64,000 nt of DNA from the NCBI GenBank assembly GCA_028386065.3, contig JAKUCV010001347.1:7599-71598 (forward strand). The letters are read 5' to 3'. Source of the stretch: Turnera subulata (Eukaryota; Streptophyta; Magnoliopsida; Malpighiales; Passifloraceae). Of the stretch, positions 34,331-46,966 are shown piece after piece (the stretch's first letter is position 1; each line of letters starts with the position of its first letter). The notes under the pieces are model-generated. The model saw only the letters and a list, made by a program, of their open reading frames with translations. It was not told the DNA's origin and did not search any database. The position numbers and the translations under genes were made by a program.

Positions 34331-34941
34331 AACAAGGACAGCCAAGATGAGAAAAGTGGAAGGTTAGGGGAGGAAGAAGATGATGAGGAAGTAGATGGGA
34401 GAAGAAGAAAACCTAAATAGAGAGAGAGTTGAACAAAAAAACTTGGTTGCGGGCAAAAGAAAGAGAAGAGAAGAGATAAGAAAAATAGTAGGATTTTCAT
34501 TAAGGGTAGAGAAGGGTTTTAAGATTTTGAGCGGGGTTAGAATGGGCAGTGAAACAGTGTAGTCCACAGGGACATGTTCTTGCCGCAGCTTTTGCTGTGG
34601 ACAAATTTTTTTTCAATTTGTCCAACTCGTTTGGGACTCGTGTCTATCATATTAGTGCTGCCCCAAGAGCCAAACGGTCCGAAAAAATACTTTGTCCCAA
34701 CGCGCCTGGGACATGTACCACGAGGCAAACACACCCTAATAGTTATGTTGTGTTATTTGAGGGTAAGGAGAAAAGAAAAAAAACATATCAGTAAGATTAA
34801 AGAGACAATATGTGGGATTGGGGGGTCAACTTTTGTCCCGTTAAGTTTTTGAGTAGTGGACCCAAGTTTAAAGAGATCAATTTGTTCATATCATATTTAC
34901 CTAAGAGGACAATAATCCATTTTGTCCAACAAGATACAGTC

Positions 34942-35134
34942 TGTTATAAAACAGTGAATGTCAATTACCCCAAAATGTTTTTTCCTTCAAACGTGGTTAT
35001 ATAAAGCCATACACTCATGTACCTCCTATATGAAAAACGGAATAAAAATCAGAACGTGAGCAACACTTGCAGTCCGGCAATTCTCTTCTCCTCTCTTCCT
35101 TGTTCTTCTTCTTCTACATGAAATTTTTATAACA
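34942..35134 (+). repeat. 5' LTR of short-LTR Copia element (193 bp)
   Basis: TGTTATAAAAC to TTTTATAACA, with TATA box GGTTATATAAAG. It aligns with 45877-46071 with roughly ten differences, implying an old insertion. The sequence just inside (CGTTATCAACACGATAACG) may be the primer-binding region. Confidence 0.9.
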
Positions 35135-35159
35135 CGTTATCAACACGATAACGATCTCT

Positions 35160-35935
35160 ACCCGAGCAATGAAAATGAAAAGAAAAAGGATGAAGAAAAC
35201 CAGAAAAAAACCGGAGCAGAAAAATCATGAAACCCACTATACGTCACCTTCCCCACACTTACGGTTACTGTTCATGTGTATGAGCTCCCGACTGCCGTTC
35301 GTCTCACCGCCACCGCCAGCTCTTCCGCCACGCCGTTGCCGACCAGACAATGCTTCCCCTGTCCGCCGCCACTGCACGACGCGCCTCCAGGGGAGGAAGA
35401 CCCGACGAGGCGACCCATCGGATCCGACTCGCCCGCGCCACTTCCTGCCTCCAGCGACGCCGACCAGCTGCCGCACCGCCGCGCTCCTCCCGCCCGGTCA
35501 TCGCCCCATGAAGGCATGAAGCAGCGCCGCCTTTTTCCTCTCCTCCCTGTCGCCGCCGACGACGGGCCAGCAGCCCGCGTCTTTGCTCGCCGCCGCCTGC
35601 AGGACACCACCGCCCCTCCTGCACACCGAGCACAGCCGCCTCATTGCCGCCTTCTACCTCGCGCCGTTCGCCCTCCTGCACCGCCCTCGCCACCAAGCTG
35701 TGAAGTGCCCACGAGGTTGAAGACAACCCGTGTGGGTCGACCCGGGTGTGTAACGGGTCCGTCGTCCTGGGTCGGGTTGACCCGTGTGGGCATGGACCTG
35801 ACCACTTGGGCTTGGACCTGGCGCATGGGCTGGCTGGCAGGCTCAGGTCCTTGCACGGGCCTGGGCTTGGCACTGTGCAAGGGCCTGGACTGCATTATTC
35901 AAGACCCAGCCCGGAAAGTAAAAAAAAAAGAGAAA
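35160..35935. other. GC-rich stretch with open frames on both strands
   Basis: Strongly GC-rich compared with its surroundings and full of CCG/CGC triplets, so long open frames occur on both strands by composition. No domain is recognisable. It may be captured coding or UTR sequence, or retrotransposon filler. Confidence 0.4.
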
Positions 35936-36039
35936 AAAATATAATTCTGGTAAATATATATTCAGGGAAAATATAATTTGAGAAAATAATAATGAAAATA
36001 ATTATGAAAACAAAATTATCAAAATATATATACCGGAAT

Positions 36040-36430
36040 AGTAACCGGGTATTAATATGATATATTATATATTATTGCTGAAAGATTTATCGAGTAAGTA
36101 TATTTTATATTTTTATTTAAATTATGATTGGGCTATTAAAAGGCCCATGTATTAGTATGATATATTATATTGCTGAAAGATTTATCGAGTAAGTATATTT
36201 TTTTTTTACATTTTTATTATGATTGGGCTATTAAAAAGGCTCATGTATTAATATGATATATTATATATTATTGCTGAAAGATTTATCGAGTAAACATAAT
36301 TTATATTTTTATTTAAATTATGATTGGGCTATTAAAAGACCCATGTATTAGTATGATATAATATATTGCTGAAAGATTTATCGAGTAAGCATATTTTTTT
36401 TACATTTTTATTATGATTGGGCGGCCCATA
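36040..36430. repeat. Four-copy tandem repeat, about 97-bp unit
   Basis: TTGCTGAAAGATTTATCGAG recurs at about 36074, 36170, 36271 and 36366. Each copy is followed by an AT-rich tract and TATGATTGGGC. It lies within the Copia internal region. Confidence 0.85.
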
Positions 36431-36779
36431 TTTATTTATTTAATTTAATTATGTCTTTTATTTATTTAATTTTTAGAATTATGTTAATATTACAATATTT
36501 GTATCCGAGGCCCTTAAAATTTCTGGAAGAAATTTATCATGGGCATTAAAATATGGAAATGTATTTAAATGATAATAGTCTGGAAGACTCAATAAAAGGA
36601 AAATGGCAAAGACCGGATGTTTTACAGCCGGAAGATCCTGCAGATCCTTTAAAGAAAACTGAAGAAAAACATAAACCGCCAGACGATGGATATTATATGA
36701 CCACCAGAAGATGGATATGACCAGAAAATTTATACTGTATTTATCTTGCTTACCCTGAAGGTGCAAGTAAATATATATT

Positions 36780-39660
36780 AAATAATTTTTATTTTATTGT
36801 TAATTGTTATATTTTATTACATTATATTTTACAGTATGTTATAATTGTTAATTTTTAACGTGGACGTGAAATTATTGTTGACTCGAGTATTTTTCCTGGA
36901 GACAATGCAATGACGTATTCCGTATTGAATAAACGGAAATTATATGAAGCGCCACGACCCTTATTTACCAAACACAGTAAACACGTGCCGAAACTATTCT
37001 TATCGATAGAACAGACAGTACATCGCAGTCAAAGTACTACACAGTAAATCCAAATACAGCAAAAGATCCAAGACATCATCTGTCACCTACACTCGGGGAC
37101 CATTATTCAAACCACACACGCTAGCTCAACAGCAGCAGCAGGAAGTATAAACAGCATTATAAGCATCATAGGAAAGCAGCAACACAACAACATGTATATA
37201 ACACAGCAGCGAAAGACTTATATGCACATGCAACAGAGGTATGGATCCGGAGTCAGGTGGAGAAGAAAGCAGCAGCCATCGAACGTCGTACCTGAACTAC
37301 GAAACAACTTAACCTACGGGATGAAACCCCGCAGGCGAGGGGTGAGTCCGAAGTGCTCACCGACGAAGGATAAACAGTGATATGCAAGCAACCATAATAC
37401 TGTAAAGAAAACACAGGCAAGCAATAGCACAACTCAAACAAGACTGAGCCAAGACCAAATATTATCTTATTATTATTTCCAATTTTATCTTCTGAGCCCC
37501 ATCACTGGACAAGCTAGGGTCGTACCAGGTTATCAATTAATTCCGGATGCCAGGCCAAAGGGAACTATACCAAATCTTACCATACCAGGACCACGTCCCA
37601 AAATATCATACCATACCAGGTTCAACAACCCAAAATTACCATACCGGGTTCAACAACCCAAAATTACCATACCAGGTTCAACAACCCAAAATTACCATAC
37701 CAGGTTCAACAACCCAAAATTACCAAACCGGGATCAACATTCCAAAATAACCATACCAGGATCAACATCCCAAAATAACCATACCGGGTTCAACAACTTA
37801 AAGAACAATCGGGATCAACATCCCCAAACCAAGTAACTGACCATAGCATCCCAAAATTAATTTTCAAACCATCGGGTCGTACCACTACTTTCCACATGAC
37901 AATTATATCATCATCTCAAATTCAATTTCCAATTTCCATTTCCAATTTCCATTATCCTTTTCTCAATTATCCACAGTCAATAGTTCAACATCAATCTCAG
38001 CACAATATCCACAGAATCAATAACACAGTCCAACAATCACCACAACAATAACCACAACAGTCAAATATCCAACAATGACCATCTCAGCAATTCAATCAAA
38101 CAACAAAGCACACAAAGTATTATAGGAACATATCAAGGGTTTCCATCCTCACCTTAGTCGATTATCATTATGGAAATGTCCAACAGATTCCAAGTCCGGT
38201 TCCTCAGCAAACTGCTAGTTACCAACTCCTATATCAATCAAATAATATGCACACATAAGGTGATATGCAAATGCCATGCTAATACCTTGTACCGAAAAAT
38301 AAATACTGACTCGTCTCGGTTACTTCCCCGGGTCAATTTCTCTATTATCATCATAATTCACCATTTATTATCCATGTGTCAAAATACCATACTATACTTA
38401 TATCCGGATATTATTTTGGTATTTTATTACCTTGATAATACCCTTTCCAAAATTACTTTCTCAAAATAATTATTATATACCATATATATTATTTTCCCAA
38501 AATCATATTTTCCAAAAATATAAGCCTTATTATCATTATTTTTCCATTTAATTCCCTTTTTCCAGATTTAATTCTTATTACTCTTTCTTTCTTTTTTTTT
38601 AAAAAAAACTGGGCTAGTCCAACCCAAGTGAACCAACCCAAGAAAATCAACCCAGGTCTAAGCCCAGACCAAGAAACAGGCCCGAGCCAAGCTTGGCCCA
38701 GCACCCGTGCAGCCCAGAGCTCAGACCCAAGTCGCGACCCAACCACGAAACGGGTCAAGTCCCACGCAACCGGGTCGAGTCCACCTCCAAGCGAGTCTGC
38801 TCACCTTAGAGATGCAGCGGCGCGAGGCGACGGGCACGGCGCGACGGGGACGACGAGCGACAAAGCGAGGGTGGCGTGAGGGGAGGAGACCGACGCGGCG
38901 GGGTCGCGAAGGAGGACGAAGGCGGGGGTCTGCTCGGGTCGTCGGTGCACAGGCGGCGAGGAAGTGAGGCTCCTGTCGGCGTCGGCGGGTGGCGAGCGAG
39001 GGAGAAAGGAGAGGAGAGGAGAAGGGAGATGGTAGTGATGGCTCGGGCGACTCGGGCAGTGGTGGTTGCAGGTGGTGGTTGGTGGCGTGTGGTGTCGGTG
39101 GAGAAAAGGAAGAAAAAGAAGAGAGGAAGAGGGGTGATGACGTGGCGTGTGTGGGTTGTTTAGTGTTTTCTTTTTATTTTTCTTTTTTCTGGTTTGTGAA
39201 GAGGGGAGAGTACTGGGTTTTTGCAGAAATGCAGGAAAGAGAGCTGAAGCTGTGAGTGTTTACAGGAAGAAGAAGAGGTGGTGTGGTGCACTGGAAGCTG
39301 ATGAAGACACAGTTAAATAGGCAGCTAAAACACTGGCAGTTCACAGGCTTAACAAGAGAAGGCGGCTGATAATTGAGCTTCTCAATTATGTAGCACTGTG
39401 CAGGATGTGAAGTTTGACCCGCCTGGACCAGAATATATCCAGTATACCCCTTACCTTTATTTCTGGTCCGTTGACTTGAGGATAAACCCGACTTTTCTGA
39501 AGATTCCTGGACCCGAAAAATTCCAACTCCAGTCCATAAAATTCGCAGAAAAATCCCAAACGTGGAACAAGGCTCGGTTTCGGAATCCAATGCTCGAATT
39601 ACCACAAATTAATTACCCAAGATTAATTTTAATGGTAAATTACTGTAAAATAACTTAAAC
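36780..39660. other. Unidentified segment inside the Copia element
   Basis: This has no recognisable coding sequence and contains an AT-rich start, a 28-bp tandem repeat array (37611-37795), and a GC-rich stretch (38700-39150) whose open frames look compositional. It interrupts decayed gag-like sequence and may be a solo LTR or other insertion. No clear termini or TSD were found. Confidence 0.4.
37611..37795. repeat. 28-bp tandem repeat array
   Basis: Six to seven copies of a unit like CCATACCAGGTTCAACAACC followed by CAAAATTA, with drift (CCGGG for CCAGG, ATCAACATC for TTCAACAAC) toward the right. Confidence 0.88.
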
Positions 39661-40287
39661 AGTCCCAGGTAAAAATAAGAAATATATGAAAAGTATAATC
39701 TCAAAAGAGAAATACGCTCCATAAGAGCATGGGTTTTTAATGAGCTCTTGAAGAGCACCATTTCTCCTACCCAAAATGCAACAGCATTCAAGGGGGAGTG
39801 GAAAACTGTATATGAATATTGTTGCATCTACCTATATTATACCCCTACAGACTATACCCCTACAGCAGATGAATAAACTGTGAAGAACACAAGCTTAACT
39901 ATGATCTAGAAGATTATATGTTTACGCTCTGGAAGAGCATAAACTCCTGAAGAGTACAAAATATTCTTGTTTACAGTAATAAAAGAAATTGTTATGGATC
40001 CCGTTGGATTGACTCTGCTCTATTCCCTGAAGCGAATAAGACAATATAATTAATTGTATCTATGGCCCTGGATGAGATTATAATGGCAAAGGGAAAGCAT
40101 GCATATTATTATTGCATAATGGATCCATAACTGGAGAACATTCACATAGAGGAATTGTTCTAATACATAAAGTTGAAATAATTATTTTTACCAAAAAAAA
40201 AGTTGAAGTAATTATTTATCTGTTGGGTACAACATTAACTCTAAAACTCTGAGCCTCACTATTAATGTTGACCCTAACACTGTCGTT

Positions 40288-40734
40288 CTAGGAGAACCAC
40301 ATACCACCCATGTTATTTTTCCCAAGTATCTCAAACCGATTTGTTGGAGGAAAACGGAGAGGAATTACCCCATGGTTCTCTTCAGCTTGCCACAAGGTCT
40401 CAATAATCAATACCATGTTAGGTTTATACTGATTCTTCAGATCCCTTAAGGTACGCACAAAATCTTGGGACCTTCTGGCTACACCCCTGCAATTCCATAG
40501 TAGAAGTCCTACCTTAGGCCATGTAGGTGGTAACCCAGACACCCTTGGGACACTCCGAGCCATCATAGAAACTTGATAATAGCTGCTTTGATTTAATATT
40601 TGACAAGTAGGCTCTAGCTGGAATTCCTGCATTCTATCTGATATGAAAAACATAATAGAGTTAGCCGAGCCATATAAGGAAGCCTTTAGATTGCTTTGGT
40701 CCTCTAGGAAGAAAGTCTCTTCCATAGGAGTCAC
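40288..40734 (-). pseudogene. LINE fragment: start of an ORF2 endonuclease
   Basis: The open frame contains GLLLWNCRGVARRSQDF followed by YKPNMVLIIETL, the N-terminal APE-endonuclease motifs of plant L1 ORF2. The rest of the protein is absent. It lies between the decayed Copia gag region and the Mutator-like element. It belongs to a different subfamily from the LINE at 10948. Confidence 0.7.
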
Positions 40735-40996
40735 AAAGAACCTAGATGAGTAAAGCTCGTCAACAAAAACTAAACGAGGAATTCTTGCGAGTTCACTCGG
40801 CAGTTCCTCCTGCTACTCATTCCCCATGCTATAGGCTAGTCTATTCCTCCTTCCTAGAGAGGCACCCTCAACAAAGAAAACGGTAAAGTGGGAAGGCATG
40901 TTTTATCTTGTCAATGTTTTTCTGTATGTTTCCATCACATATCTCCCCCCCTTCTTATTGCCTGAGCTTAGACAGCTAGGTGATAATTTTCATATA

Positions 40997-42976
40997 GGAT
41001 TAAAGTGTTTTTTGGTCCCTCTGTAAGGCCTCAAAGTTGGATTTCATCCTCGTGTAGGTTTTTGGCCTCTTTTCATCCCTCCGTTCGACCTGTTTGGTTC
41101 GTTCGGCCAGAATCCGGCGAAAATCGCTGACGTGGCATATTTTCCGGTGCCACATCAGATTTTTGGGTCCCACATGTCAGGAAAAATCCAAAACCAAACC
41201 AAAATCCACCCCGACCGGTTCTACCCACCCGAGTGACCCTGAACCTAAATTACAATTTTTTAATGTAATTTTTTATATAATCTAAATCTAATTAATTTAT
41301 ATTAATCGAAATTTAATTCTTATTATTCCCACCAAAAAAATTAATTTATATGAACTTCACGAGCATACAATTTTTTAATGTAATTTTTTATATAATCTAA
41401 ATCTAATTAACTTATATTATTACTGGTATGCTTTATTATTAATATAAATTTAATTAATAAATTTCCATATTATTATGGGATGTTAACAAAAAAATTGACC
41501 ATGCTCCACCCAACCCGTTTCTTCCACCCGAACAACCCTGAACCCTTTTATTAATAGTTTGCACTTCAGAATTTTTTCCCCAAATATAATTTTTTTGACA
41601 CATTGTAATTTTTTACGTATTACCCAAATTAAATTAAAAAATATAATTACTCTTAAATCTTAAATATTAAACTAAATCCCTAAATTTCCTTCACGCAGGT
41701 CTCATCTCCTCTCCTTCACGCAGCCATTGCCGCCGTCATGAATCCCACTGGAGTCTTCAACTGCCACGGGAGGAGGGAGCAGCAACCACAAGGTCGCCAT
41801 CGCAAGGCCGCTTCCGGAGGAGCTGACCACGGCTACCACGAAAAGCCGCCTCTCGAGGATGGAAGCCTGAAGGCTTCGTTACTCACGACGCGCCGGGGAA
41901 GACGATCTCCACGGAGTAGACGCGGCCGCCAAGGGAGATCCGAGCAGGAGCAGGAGCAGCGAGTCACGAAACCCACCGCTCCGACCATCGCCACTGTCTC
42001 CTCGCCTCGGGCCGCGAGGCACAACCCACACAGGAGCCGAAGCCATCGCGACCACCGCGGGAGACCAGCCACGAAGGCGCCGCACTGGACAGGGCTAGTT
42101 GCAGCGACCACCGCGCAAGACCAGCCTCAAGCCATTTAATTGTAAATGTGTTAATCGAGTTCTTGGTTGGATTGATTGTGGATTCGTTGTTGTGGCGATT
42201 TGGTTTGGTATTTGTTGGAGCAGACAAAGGGGTAGGGGTCACGAAGGTGGCGGAGAAGACGATGGAAGAGGGCTAAAACGGGGTTGTGATAATGAGAAAG
42301 CCGTGGGATTTGGGTGGTTGTTTGAAGAGGAGGGTGGAGGGTGGTGGTGGTCGTCGTCGGTGCCATTTGTGGGGGTGGGGGTTTTGGTCCCCGTTGTTCT
42401 TTGGACAAATACTATTTTTTTATTTTTCTATTATTATTAAAATCAAGATAGTTTAAATAGAAATTTTTGGAAATTAGCATTTGAAAAATATAAATGGTTA
42501 AAATAATAAATCCAAATGAGATGTATTTATTTAAATCCAAGTAAGATTTCTAAAAATTAAATTTGGCTCATTTTAAATAAAAAAATTAAAAATAACAGAT
42601 GGGAAAAAATAAAAGAGGAAAAGAAATTTTTTGATAAAAATTACGTGAAAGGGTAAAAAGAATCAAACCAGGAATTAAAATAAGGTTTTTATATATTAAA
42701 TTTTGGGAAAAAAGAATAAAAAAATCCACCCAAGTTGGTCAATGGGGTAGGCGAATGGGTCCGGTAGAGCTGGTTCGGTTTTTGGGTTAACCCTGACATG
42801 TGGGCTCCACAAAGCTAATGTGGCGGCGAAAAATTTGCCAAATCAGCAATTTTCGCCGGAATTCGGCCGGACTGACCAAAAGGGATGAACGGAGGGATGA
42901 AATAAGGCCAAAATCCTATACAAGGATGAATTCCAGCTTTGAGGCCTTACACAGGGACCAAAAAACGCTTTAATCC
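40997..42976. mobile_element. Non-autonomous Mutator-like element with long TIRs and 10-bp TSD
   Basis: The ends GGATTAAAGTGTTTTTTGG and (reverse strand) GGATTAAAGCGTTTTTTGG extend into inverted repeats of roughly 180 bp, including TAAGGCCTCAAAG and a GACGTGGC stretch. TTTTCATATA is duplicated at 40987-40996 and 42977-42986. No transposase is encoded. The interior holds a GC-rich block (about 41690-42400) with an Arg-rich open frame at 41738-42139 that may be captured host sequence. Long TIRs plus a 9-11 bp TSD are the Mutator signature. Confidence 0.87.
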
Positions 42977-43499
42977 TTTTCATATATGGACCCTCTTTTT
43001 ATCTCCGAAAAGATCCAGAAGATTTCTCGGTAATTTGCATTATTTTTCAGAAAATTCCAAAGCTTTCCAATCCTCGAGGATTTGCTTTTGGAAATCTTTG
43101 CCACTACATTAATTATTGCTCGATAATTCTGATCTTTTTCGACATGAGTGGCAGAAATAAGCCTAAAATTGGCACATATATTGCTAGCCTGAAGCTAGCA
43201 GTTGAGTAATTGAAACTTAACATATCCAGCCAGAAGCTGGAATGCACTAGCCTGGAGCTAGCAATTTTAAGTGTTTAAATACACAGTTTGCACAGTCCGA
43301 AGCTGTGATCAACTAGAAGTTGATTATTGGATATCTTGTTTGGCATGACCGGTTGGGCCATCCCGGATCAATAATGATGCACGAAATTTATTTGGTTATT
43401 CATTGAAAAACCAGAAGTTTTTACAATCAATGAATTTCCATGAGTTTGTTTGCTGTGAAAATTAATTGCTCGGCCTTCCTAAGATGAGGTTGGCCTAGA

Positions 43500-45640
43500 A
43501 TCACCAGTAATTTTGGGAATAATTCAGGGACATGTACGCGGACTAATAAATCCGCCGTGTTGACCATCTAGGTAATTTTTACGATGCATCGACTAGATGG
43601 TCTATTGCGTGCAAGTTGGCATTGTGCGCACTTATTTTAATTATTAAGCCACTTGCGGGTACACATCCCTAATTATGTTATAAGACTATATGTCTAGATA
43701 ATACTGGTATATTTCTTCAATGGATAATGTATATCATTGGCAATAAATCCAAACAGTTCTGGGTGAATATCTCCAATTGATTGCAGGACCATTGTTGATG
43801 GTATTTTAGAAAATGGTATTTTACATGCAGCAGTACTTATGTGCATCAAGCCAACAAGTTATCATAAAATCTCCCTATTTAATTGGATCATGGTCACGAA
43901 CCTAGTAACTCCCATCTTCGGACCATTTATTGTAAAGTATATGTATATAATGCTCCACCACAGCATATTTGGTCCTTAAAGAAGACTGAGAATATATGTT
44001 GAGTATGTTGGGTATGTTGGTTATTAATATAATAAAAGAGTTTACCCAATATAAGGGGGAGGAAATAAGCAGCTGGATCAAGAGTAAGAGTTTATCAAAA
44101 TACATATCAATGTATGATTCTTGATCCTCAAACAAAATAGAGTGAACCTGAAGTTCAAAAGATGATTCATTTGCAGGAAATTGATATGCAATTGCTAGAC
44201 ACATTTAAAAAATGTGACCAAATTTTATATACCAGCTGCATATGGTCCTGTTCAAATTGAGGTTCCTGAAGAACAATTATTGTATGCAAATGAATCTAAA
44301 GTGCGCCAGAAGCGTAGAATATGCTCGGTTCCAAAGAAAACTTCTCGATAGAGAAAAAAGGAGCAAAGATATCAGATGGCCCCAATAAGAAAGTGAGACC
44401 TCCAGTAGAGGTTCAAATTAAAAGTCCTCAAGAAGAGGTTGGTTTTTCTGACACAATAGATAAAGTTCCAGAAGTAACTCAAGTACCTAAAATAAGTAAA
44501 AATAATGAGATGTCAATTATAGTGTCAGGAATATGATGGAACCGACGTGAAATAACCGTCAACGGAATATTTGTTTTATAGCGCTAAATATTGTGAAAGA
44601 AAATGAGGATCATGAACCTACATCTTTTGATGAATGTAGGCGCAGAATGATTGGCTAAAAAATAGAGAAATATAATTAAGACTGTGTTAGACTCGCTTGT
44701 GAAGCGAGGAATTTCTCGGACCTGTAGTCCGTACAACAGTGGTATAAAACCGGTTGATTATAAAAGGTGTTTGCGCGAAAAAGGGGGAAATAGTGAAATA
44801 TAAAGCACAGTTTATCGCACAAAGCACGGCTTGTCGCATGTCGCACAAGGTTTTGCTCTACAACCTGGTATTTAATTATGAGGAGATAAACTCCCCTGTG
44901 GTGGATGCAATTATTTTAAGTGTTTAATAAGTCTGGCAACATATGAAGATATATGAAAGAATTAGAAATGCATCAAATGAATGCTATTACAGCCTATATT
45001 TATATGGATCCATAAGTCATGACATATGCATGAGAATCCCTGAAGGATTCAAGTTGCTTGAAGCAACTAATTTCCGGGAATATACAAAATTTAAGCTAAA
45101 TTGATCTTTACATGGTTTTTAAACCATTTTGAGTATGTATAGAATAAAGTACATGCATGAATTTATTATTGCTTATGTTGATAATTCATATATATATGTA
45201 TTTTTTGTGATTTAAATATTGTTGGAACTCCTGAAGAAGCTTCTAAATGCCTTGCTATGTTTCAAGAAAGGTTTTGAGTTGAAAAATCTCATCAAAGAAT
45301 TAGATTGGTCCTGGAGTATCCTGTGAAAGTGCGATTTATATTGCTAGTAACATGAAGCCTGAAGTTTTTGACTTGAGCCTATTGGCAAGATACAATTTTG
45401 CTCTTATCTTCGGGGTATAACAGATGTGGTATTGTGTTAACCCTGTAAACCCGAAGAAAATATGATTGGTTTTGCAGATGCAGGTTCTTTTATTTGATCC
45501 ACATAAGGCACAAACGGACATCTGCTACAACTTTACACTTGAAATTGCTATGTCATCGGGACTACAAAAGCAAGATGGCAAGGAAGATGCTCAAATAACA
45601 AATTATGAAGATAATGCTGCTTACATTGTCCAATTAAAGT
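43500..45640 (+). pseudogene. Decayed Copia integrase, RT and RNase H
   Basis: Fragments in changing frames on the plus strand: an integrase-like piece near 43530-43620, ILHAAVLMCIKPTSYHKIS near 43825-43885, a linker with RKRRICSVPKK and the EVPEVTQVPKISKNNEMS region (44310-44530), then RT pieces (IYMDP near 45000, IPEGFKLLEATN near 45030, NIVGTPEEASKCLAMFQERF near 45210-45275) and a short RNase H piece near 45500-45620. Many stops and shifts are present. Gene order matches the element's direction. Confidence 0.7.
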
Positions 45641-45876
45641 AGTGATGTATCAAAAGTGATAGGACAAAGCACACGTCACCAGAAGTTGACAAGGATGATT
45701 GACATGCAACAGTATCAAGAAATCAAGAGAGGCCATAATGAGGGGGAGTAGAATATGCACTGCACTCTTTTTCCCTTCACCAAGTTTTTATCCCACTGGG
45801 TTTTTCTTGGTAAGGTTTTTAACGAGGCAGTAATACCAAAAGCGTATTCTACACTACAATGACATTTAAGGAGGAG

Positions 45877-46071
45877 TGTTATAAAACAGTGAATGTCAAC
45901 TACCCCAAAAATATTTTTTCCTTCAAACGTGGCTATATAAAGCCATACACTCATGTACCTCCTATGATAAAAAACGGAATAAAAACCAGAACGTGAGCAG
46001 CACTTGCAGTCCGGCAATTCTCTTCTCCTCTCTTCCTTGTTCTTCTTCTTTTACATTAAATTTTTATAACA
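45877..46071 (+). repeat. 3' LTR of short-LTR Copia element (195 bp)
   Basis: Partner of 34942-35134, followed by the CAGTC duplication at 46072-46076. Confidence 0.9.
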
Positions 46072-46076
46072 CAGTC

Positions 46077-46740
46077 TAATGGAACAATTTTTATATTTTA
46101 GTCATAATACATCTTTAAAGGAACAAATTAATGAATTAGTCTCTTCAGTTTGGTCACATTAGCTTGGCTTTGTTGTAGTGCACCATCATTTGTTTTGGGT
46201 GGAAAATGTAAAAAATATCCTTAATAAAAAACAGAAACTAAAGCCTTGTCACACGAAAAGCACCACTTTCATAGTTTCATTTTTGTAGAAAGGAGGGTGA
46301 AACTCTCCCCATGGTTTTATAAAGTTTGTCAGCAACCCGCTCAAGGCTCAAGGTAAAACTCTAAACAAAACCTATCCTTGCAACCTTAGCAAGCCAAATC
46401 TCCTATTGTATTTCATTGCCTGGTTGGACTTGGAGAGCTCATCAATTACCTAAAGCCACAAGCAAAAGAAGAAACAAAATTGTATTTGTAGCTACCGTGT
46501 GAATTTGCAGATTAATGTCGCACTTTTGCTTTTTAAAAATTTTCACGGTGATTGACATTGTGATAACTGATGATTCATTGGGGGAAAGAAAGTAAGGAAG
46601 ACAGACACAAGCCTTTTGTGTAATTAGGACTTATTGGACCCTAGAGTGTGACATGCTTTTAATTATTATGGGCTGGGCTAAAATCATGTGAGATGTAAAC
46701 CCAAAAATTCAGTACTTGCAGCATAACTGTAAATATAACT
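46077..46740. other. Intergenic flank, no gene seen
   Basis: Host DNA that continues from 34941 if the Copia element is removed, then the upstream region of the first NASP-like gene. Confidence 0.4.
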
Positions 46741-46752
46741 GCCAATATATCC

Positions 46753-46868
46753 TTTCCCGCCAAAGAGCTCTTCTGATATTACCATAACAACCTTGCCTCT
46801 TTCTCTGATTTGTTCATTCCTTCTTGGCAGAGTAACCGTAAATCTAACTGCCATTATCCTTTCCCGCC
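46753..46868 (+). promoter_or_regulatory. Paired E2F-type sites upstream of NASP-like gene 1
   Basis: TTTCCCGCC occurs at 46753-46761 and 46860-46868, 107 bases apart. A TATA-like GGTATATATACG follows just downstream. TTTSSCGC is the plant E2F/DP consensus and marks genes switched on at G1/S. The second NASP-like gene has the same arrangement. Confidence 0.75.
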
Positions 46869-46966
46869 CAGCACCTCCTCCTGGTATATATACGATGACC
46901 ATCATAAGCTTAGCCCTTAGCTACTCTACTCCTACCTGATTACTTCATTCCTTCTTGATTTCAACA

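Larger units (their letters stand above)
28355..34736 (-). mobile_element. PIF/Harbinger DNA transposon with TAA target duplication
   Basis: The element begins GGCCCCGTTTGGTTCACG at 28355 and ends in the imperfect complement of a similar terminus (reverse strand GGGTGTGTTTGCCTCGTG) at 34736. TAA flanks both ends (28352-28354 and 34737-34739), matching the TWA preference of PIF/Harbinger. Inside, all on the minus strand, are a DDE transposase, the Myb/SANT-like partner gene usual for this superfamily, and an extra small gene with a viroplasmin-type domain. The terminal repeats are diverged, and the right boundary is supported mainly by the TAA. Confidence 0.85.
34942..46071 (+). mobile_element. 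Degenerate Copia retrotransposon with short LTRs, carrying nested insertions
   Basis: A plus-strand element bounded by LTRs 34942-35134 and 45877-46071, with CAGTC duplicated at 34937-34941 and 46072-46076. A polypurine tract (TTAAGGAGGAG) abuts the 3' LTR. The internal region shows decayed gag, integrase and RT/RNase H. The 11.1-kb span is inflated by later insertions: a 1.98-kb Mutator-like element (40997-42976), a LINE fragment (about 40210-40920) and probably an unidentified segment (about 36780-39660). Confidence 0.88.

Noticed and set aside
34217..34420. Poly-Glu open frame, and the poly-Ser frame opposite
   Set aside because: Produced by an AAG/CTT microsatellite inside the Harbinger element; no other support.
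35169..35944. Overlapping frames of 100-220 codons on both strands
   Set aside because: GC-rich composition keeps stops rare in all frames; no domain and no splice-consistent model.
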